64,000 nucleotides of DNA, taken from NCBI GenBank assembly GCA_023408815.1, contig JAEYJO010000032.1, forward strand, positions 49,715-113,714, written 5' to 3'. The notes below the pieces were generated by a model that saw only the letters and a list, made by a program, of their open reading frames with translations, was not told the DNA's origin and searched no databases. Numbering within the stretch: position 1 is the first letter of the stretch; the number at the start of each line of letters is the position of its first letter. The position numbers and the translations under genes are program-made. This document shows, in pieces, positions 62,364 to 64,000 of the stretch. The DNA comes from Bacillota bacterium. GTDB lineage: Bacteria > Bacillota > Clostridia > Lachnospirales > Lachnospiraceae.

Positions 62364-63245
62364 ATGGATCAGATAATGAATATTGAATTAACGAAGGATC
62401 AGATTATTCAAGAGCTGCTAATACTTTTAAGACAGAACCAGAGGAAAGATGTAGCAAATGATATTTTTGAAATGACTACTTATATTGATGGCATGGAAAA
62501 AAAGCTGGATTCTGTGATGATGGAGTTAACCAATGTCAAAAAACAATTGAATGACTTGCAGAAAAAAGAGATCAGCACAGCTATAAAAGAGACTCTATCT
62601 AAAGCAGCTGATAAAATGGAGCAATCCTGTCATCTTATGAAACAAAAACTATATGAAGTAAAAGCAGACGTTAAGAGTAAGTCGCAAGATATTTTGGTGC
62701 AGGTAAAGCAAAAGGGAATACATATGCTGGCTAAAACAGTTGAGTTCATGGGAATTAAGCTCAAGTTAGAGCAATTGAAAGAAAATATCCAAGAATCTTT
62801 AAGGAGCATAAATGATACCATTGAAAAAATGGATGCCTTTGGAAATGGTATGAGACAGTCTTTTAGACAGGCAGCAAATACCTTCCGTACATTTGCCAAT
62901 AAGGAAGTAGTCGATTATGAAGCAAAGGGTAAAAAATTTTCTAAGACGGAACTGATAGAAAAACCATGGAAGGTGAAGAGAAAATTGTTCTCTGATATGG
63001 AGATTTTCTTAAATGCCACTATTAATAAGGTTGAACATTTATCTTTAGAAGGAAAACACAAAGATAAAGAAGAAATATCAGGTAATGTTAATATGGAAAA
63101 AGATAACCAAGTCATTGCTAGTACAATGAAAAAAACAGTCAGTGAGTATGGTGGAGATGCCTTTGAAGCTTCAATGACAGCTAATGTTATTAATTTACAG
63201 AAGGCAGCTATTTTGCCAGTTAATTTAAAGCATGAGAGTAGATAA
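62364..63245 (+). CDS. Helical ICE protein, function unknown
   Basis: A 293-residue, almost entirely helical protein (DMEKKLDSVMMELTNVKKQL-type heptads through about 230) that may form a coiled coil with a basic amphipathic middle. It resembles uncharacterised Lachnospiraceae ICE proteins (perhaps DUF6674, low confidence). ATG 62364 is 5 nt after AAAGGAGGAG. It is the last ICE-type gene on the plus strand in the window. Confidence 0.55.
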   Translation: MDQIMNIELTKDQIIQELLILLRQNQRKDVANDIFEMTTYIDGMEKKLDSVMMELTNVKKQLNDLQKKEISTAIKETLSKAADKMEQSCHLMKQKLYEVKADVKSKSQDILVQVKQKGIHMLAKTVEFMGIKLKLEQLKENIQESLRSINDTIEKMDAFGNGMRQSFRQAANTFRTFANKEVVDYEAKGKKFSKTELIEKPWKVKRKLFSDMEIFLNATINKVEHLSLEGKHKDKEEISGNVNMEKDNQVIASTMKKTVSEYGGDAFEASMTANVINLQKAAILPVNLKHESR

Positions 63246-63583
63246 GGCATTATAATAGACTGTTTCAAATTTTGTAATTTGAGCCATTAATTATTTTACA
63301 AATTCATGAATTGCAATAAAAGCTGAGAATCTTGTCTTGAAAGCATTCCATAAATTCCAGGTATTTGTAAATAAATCCCAAATAAGAGTCCATTATTTTA
63401 ATTAATATGCATACAGTATAAAACCGGGCAAAATACTAGTTCGGTTTTATACTAATGTGCGTCTTTGTGGGCATACCTTACTTACAATAGAACACCGATA
63501 TGGTTAACAAAATGCCATCTTTTGTTAATATTTTTTGATAAAAAGATGACATATTGTTTGAACTATAGCTCATAGGATAATTG
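63246..63583. other. AT-rich non-coding region
   Basis: No gene is seen. A perfect 12-bp inverted repeat AGTATAAAACCG (63415-63426) with CGGTTTTATACT (63442-63453) lies here, and a second hairpin built on ATCTTTT/AAAAGAT (about 63513-63553) could terminate the minus-strand AgrD-like transcript. Confidence 0.5.
63415..63453. repeat. Perfect 12-bp inverted repeat
   Basis: AGTATAAAACCG and CGGTTTTATACT are separated by 15 nt. There is no T run, so it is either a protein-binding or recombination site or a bidirectional transcript end. Confidence 0.5.
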
Positions 63584-63736
63584 CTATTTAATTTTTTTTA
63601 ACTGTTTCAATTCGTCGGGCTTTTGGAGATTGTGATAGATATATGCACAACGAGAATTAGCAGATAAAGTTGCAGTGGTAAGGGCTAAATGACTTAATGA
63701 CCGAAGTACTAATGACTGTGTATTAAGAGTTTTCAT
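63584..63736 (-). CDS. AgrD-like cyclic autoinducer peptide precursor
   Basis: A 50-residue peptide opening MKTLNTQSLVLRSLSHLALT. It has the three-part AgrD layout: an amphipathic N-terminal helix (about 1-25), a core SRCAYIY whose Cys at 30 could form a thiolactone with the fifth residue, and a charged tail QKPDELKQLKKIK like the conserved PKELTQL tail of staphylococcal AgrD. ATG at 63736 is 8 nt after a perfect AGGAGG (63750-63745, minus strand). No AgrB, AgrC or AgrA is visible in the window; they may lie beyond the IS element. Function would be quorum sensing. Confidence 0.7.
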   Translation of the reverse strand: MKTLNTQSLVLRSLSHLALTTATLSANSRCAYIYHNLQKPDELKQLKKIK

Positions 63737-63947
63737 AATAACATCCTCCTTTTTTTATGTTTATTAGTTGCTATACGCTAAGACAAATTCATTTTATATT
63801 TTAATAAAATATCTAAGGAAAAAATATCTGATGTAGAAATTAAGACTCTGTATGTAAGTTTTCAGGAGGATACAGGGGAGTATCCCAAAGTTTGTGTAAA
63901 CCTTCAGACTGATGTAAGATAAAATCACTCAGTTTGGAGGTTTTATT
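63737..63947. other. Junction region with probable IS256-family left end
   Basis: No gene is seen. The segment from about 63878 (TATCCCAAAGTTTGTGTAAAC) to the transposase start is probably the left terminal repeat and leader of the IS; the right repeat is outside the window so the exact end is unproven. Confidence 0.4.
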
Positions 63948-64000
63948 ATGGCAAGGAAAAATGACACACCACAAAAAGCCGCGATGCGGGAATTCATGAG
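63948..64000 (+). CDS. IS256-family transposase, 5' end only
   Basis: The first 17 codons are present, beginning MARKNDTPQKAAMREFM, which matches the N-terminus of Clostridial IS256-family transposases. ATG 63948 is 7 nt after TTTGGAGG. The gene runs off the window. Confidence 0.75.
   Translation, partial: MARKNDTPQKAAMREFM

Noticed and set aside
63782..63922. Open plus-strand frame (DKFILYFNKISKEKISDVEIK...) before the IS transposase
   Set aside because: No start codon with a binding site; it seems to run into the IS end and may be a remnant or chance.

Overview
The window looks like a chromosome segment of a low-GC Gram-positive anaerobe of the class Clostridia, most likely Lachnospiraceae. 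The infC-rpmI-rplT operon starts infC at an ATT codon, the backbone proteins (DUF975, AI-2E-type permease, RlmD-type methyltransferase, HD and Cof-type hydrolases) fit that group, and strong AGGAGG-type ribosome binding sites are common. The assignment rests on gene content only.

Region 1, about 1-12300, is chromosomal backbone. In order it holds the end of a hypothetical protein, the attenuated infC-rpmI-rplT operon, a PepD-type M20 dipeptidase behind an unusual hairpin leader, an AI-2E family permease, tRNA-Pro(AGG), a DUF975 membrane protein, a chemotaxis receptor, and a close-packed cluster of alpha/beta hydrolase, HD phosphohydrolase, Cof-type HAD phosphatase and RlmD-like 23S rRNA uracil methyltransferase.

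Region 2, about 12300 to at least 63245, is one integrative and conjugative element (ICE) whose left end appears to lie at the 3' end of the rlmD-like gene. Its modules are: (a) parB, an actin-like parM and a parR-like gene for maintenance (12.6-15.1 kb); (b) a Tad/type II secretion-like locus with a CpaF/VirB11-type ATPase, a fused TadB/TadC membrane protein, several tiny pilin-like proteins sharing one N-terminal motif, and a secreted repeat protein (16.4-24.2 kb); (c) DUF5688, RadC-like and TOPRIM/DUF3991 genes (24.3-26.9 kb); (d) an AT-rich cargo island (27.2-33.9 kb); (e) an oriT-like region, LPD28 protein, MobC, MOB relaxase, PcfB, VirD4, VirB2-like, VirB6-like, VirB3/PrgI, VirB4 and an NlpC/P60 hydrolase, forming the conjugative machine (33.9-48.9 kb); (f) a repressor with two operators, an MT-A70 methyltransferase, a 2810-residue ArdC/methylase/SNF2 helicase protein with a TnpV-like gene nested in another frame, a tandem SpoVG protein and other ICE genes (48.9-63.2 kb).

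The cargo island is the best candidate for an undescribed system. It encodes three paralogous astacin-like zinc metalloproteases (the third has lost its catalytic residues), a staphylococcal-nuclease-like enzyme split by a frameshift at a run of seven A, a DUF2278/YukJ protein, a histidine phosphatase and a trypsin-like protease fused to a DNA/RNA non-specific endonuclease. None has a visible signal peptide, all lie on one strand, and the block ends at a strong terminator. A cytoplasmic protease-controlled nuclease module, perhaps for defence, is the working hypothesis; it is inference.

The right edge (63.2-64.0 kb) carries an orphan AgrD-like autoinducer peptide gene on the minus strand, followed by the start of an IS256-family transposase that runs off the window. 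No integrase or site-specific recombinase is visible, so the right end of the ICE is probably outside the window.
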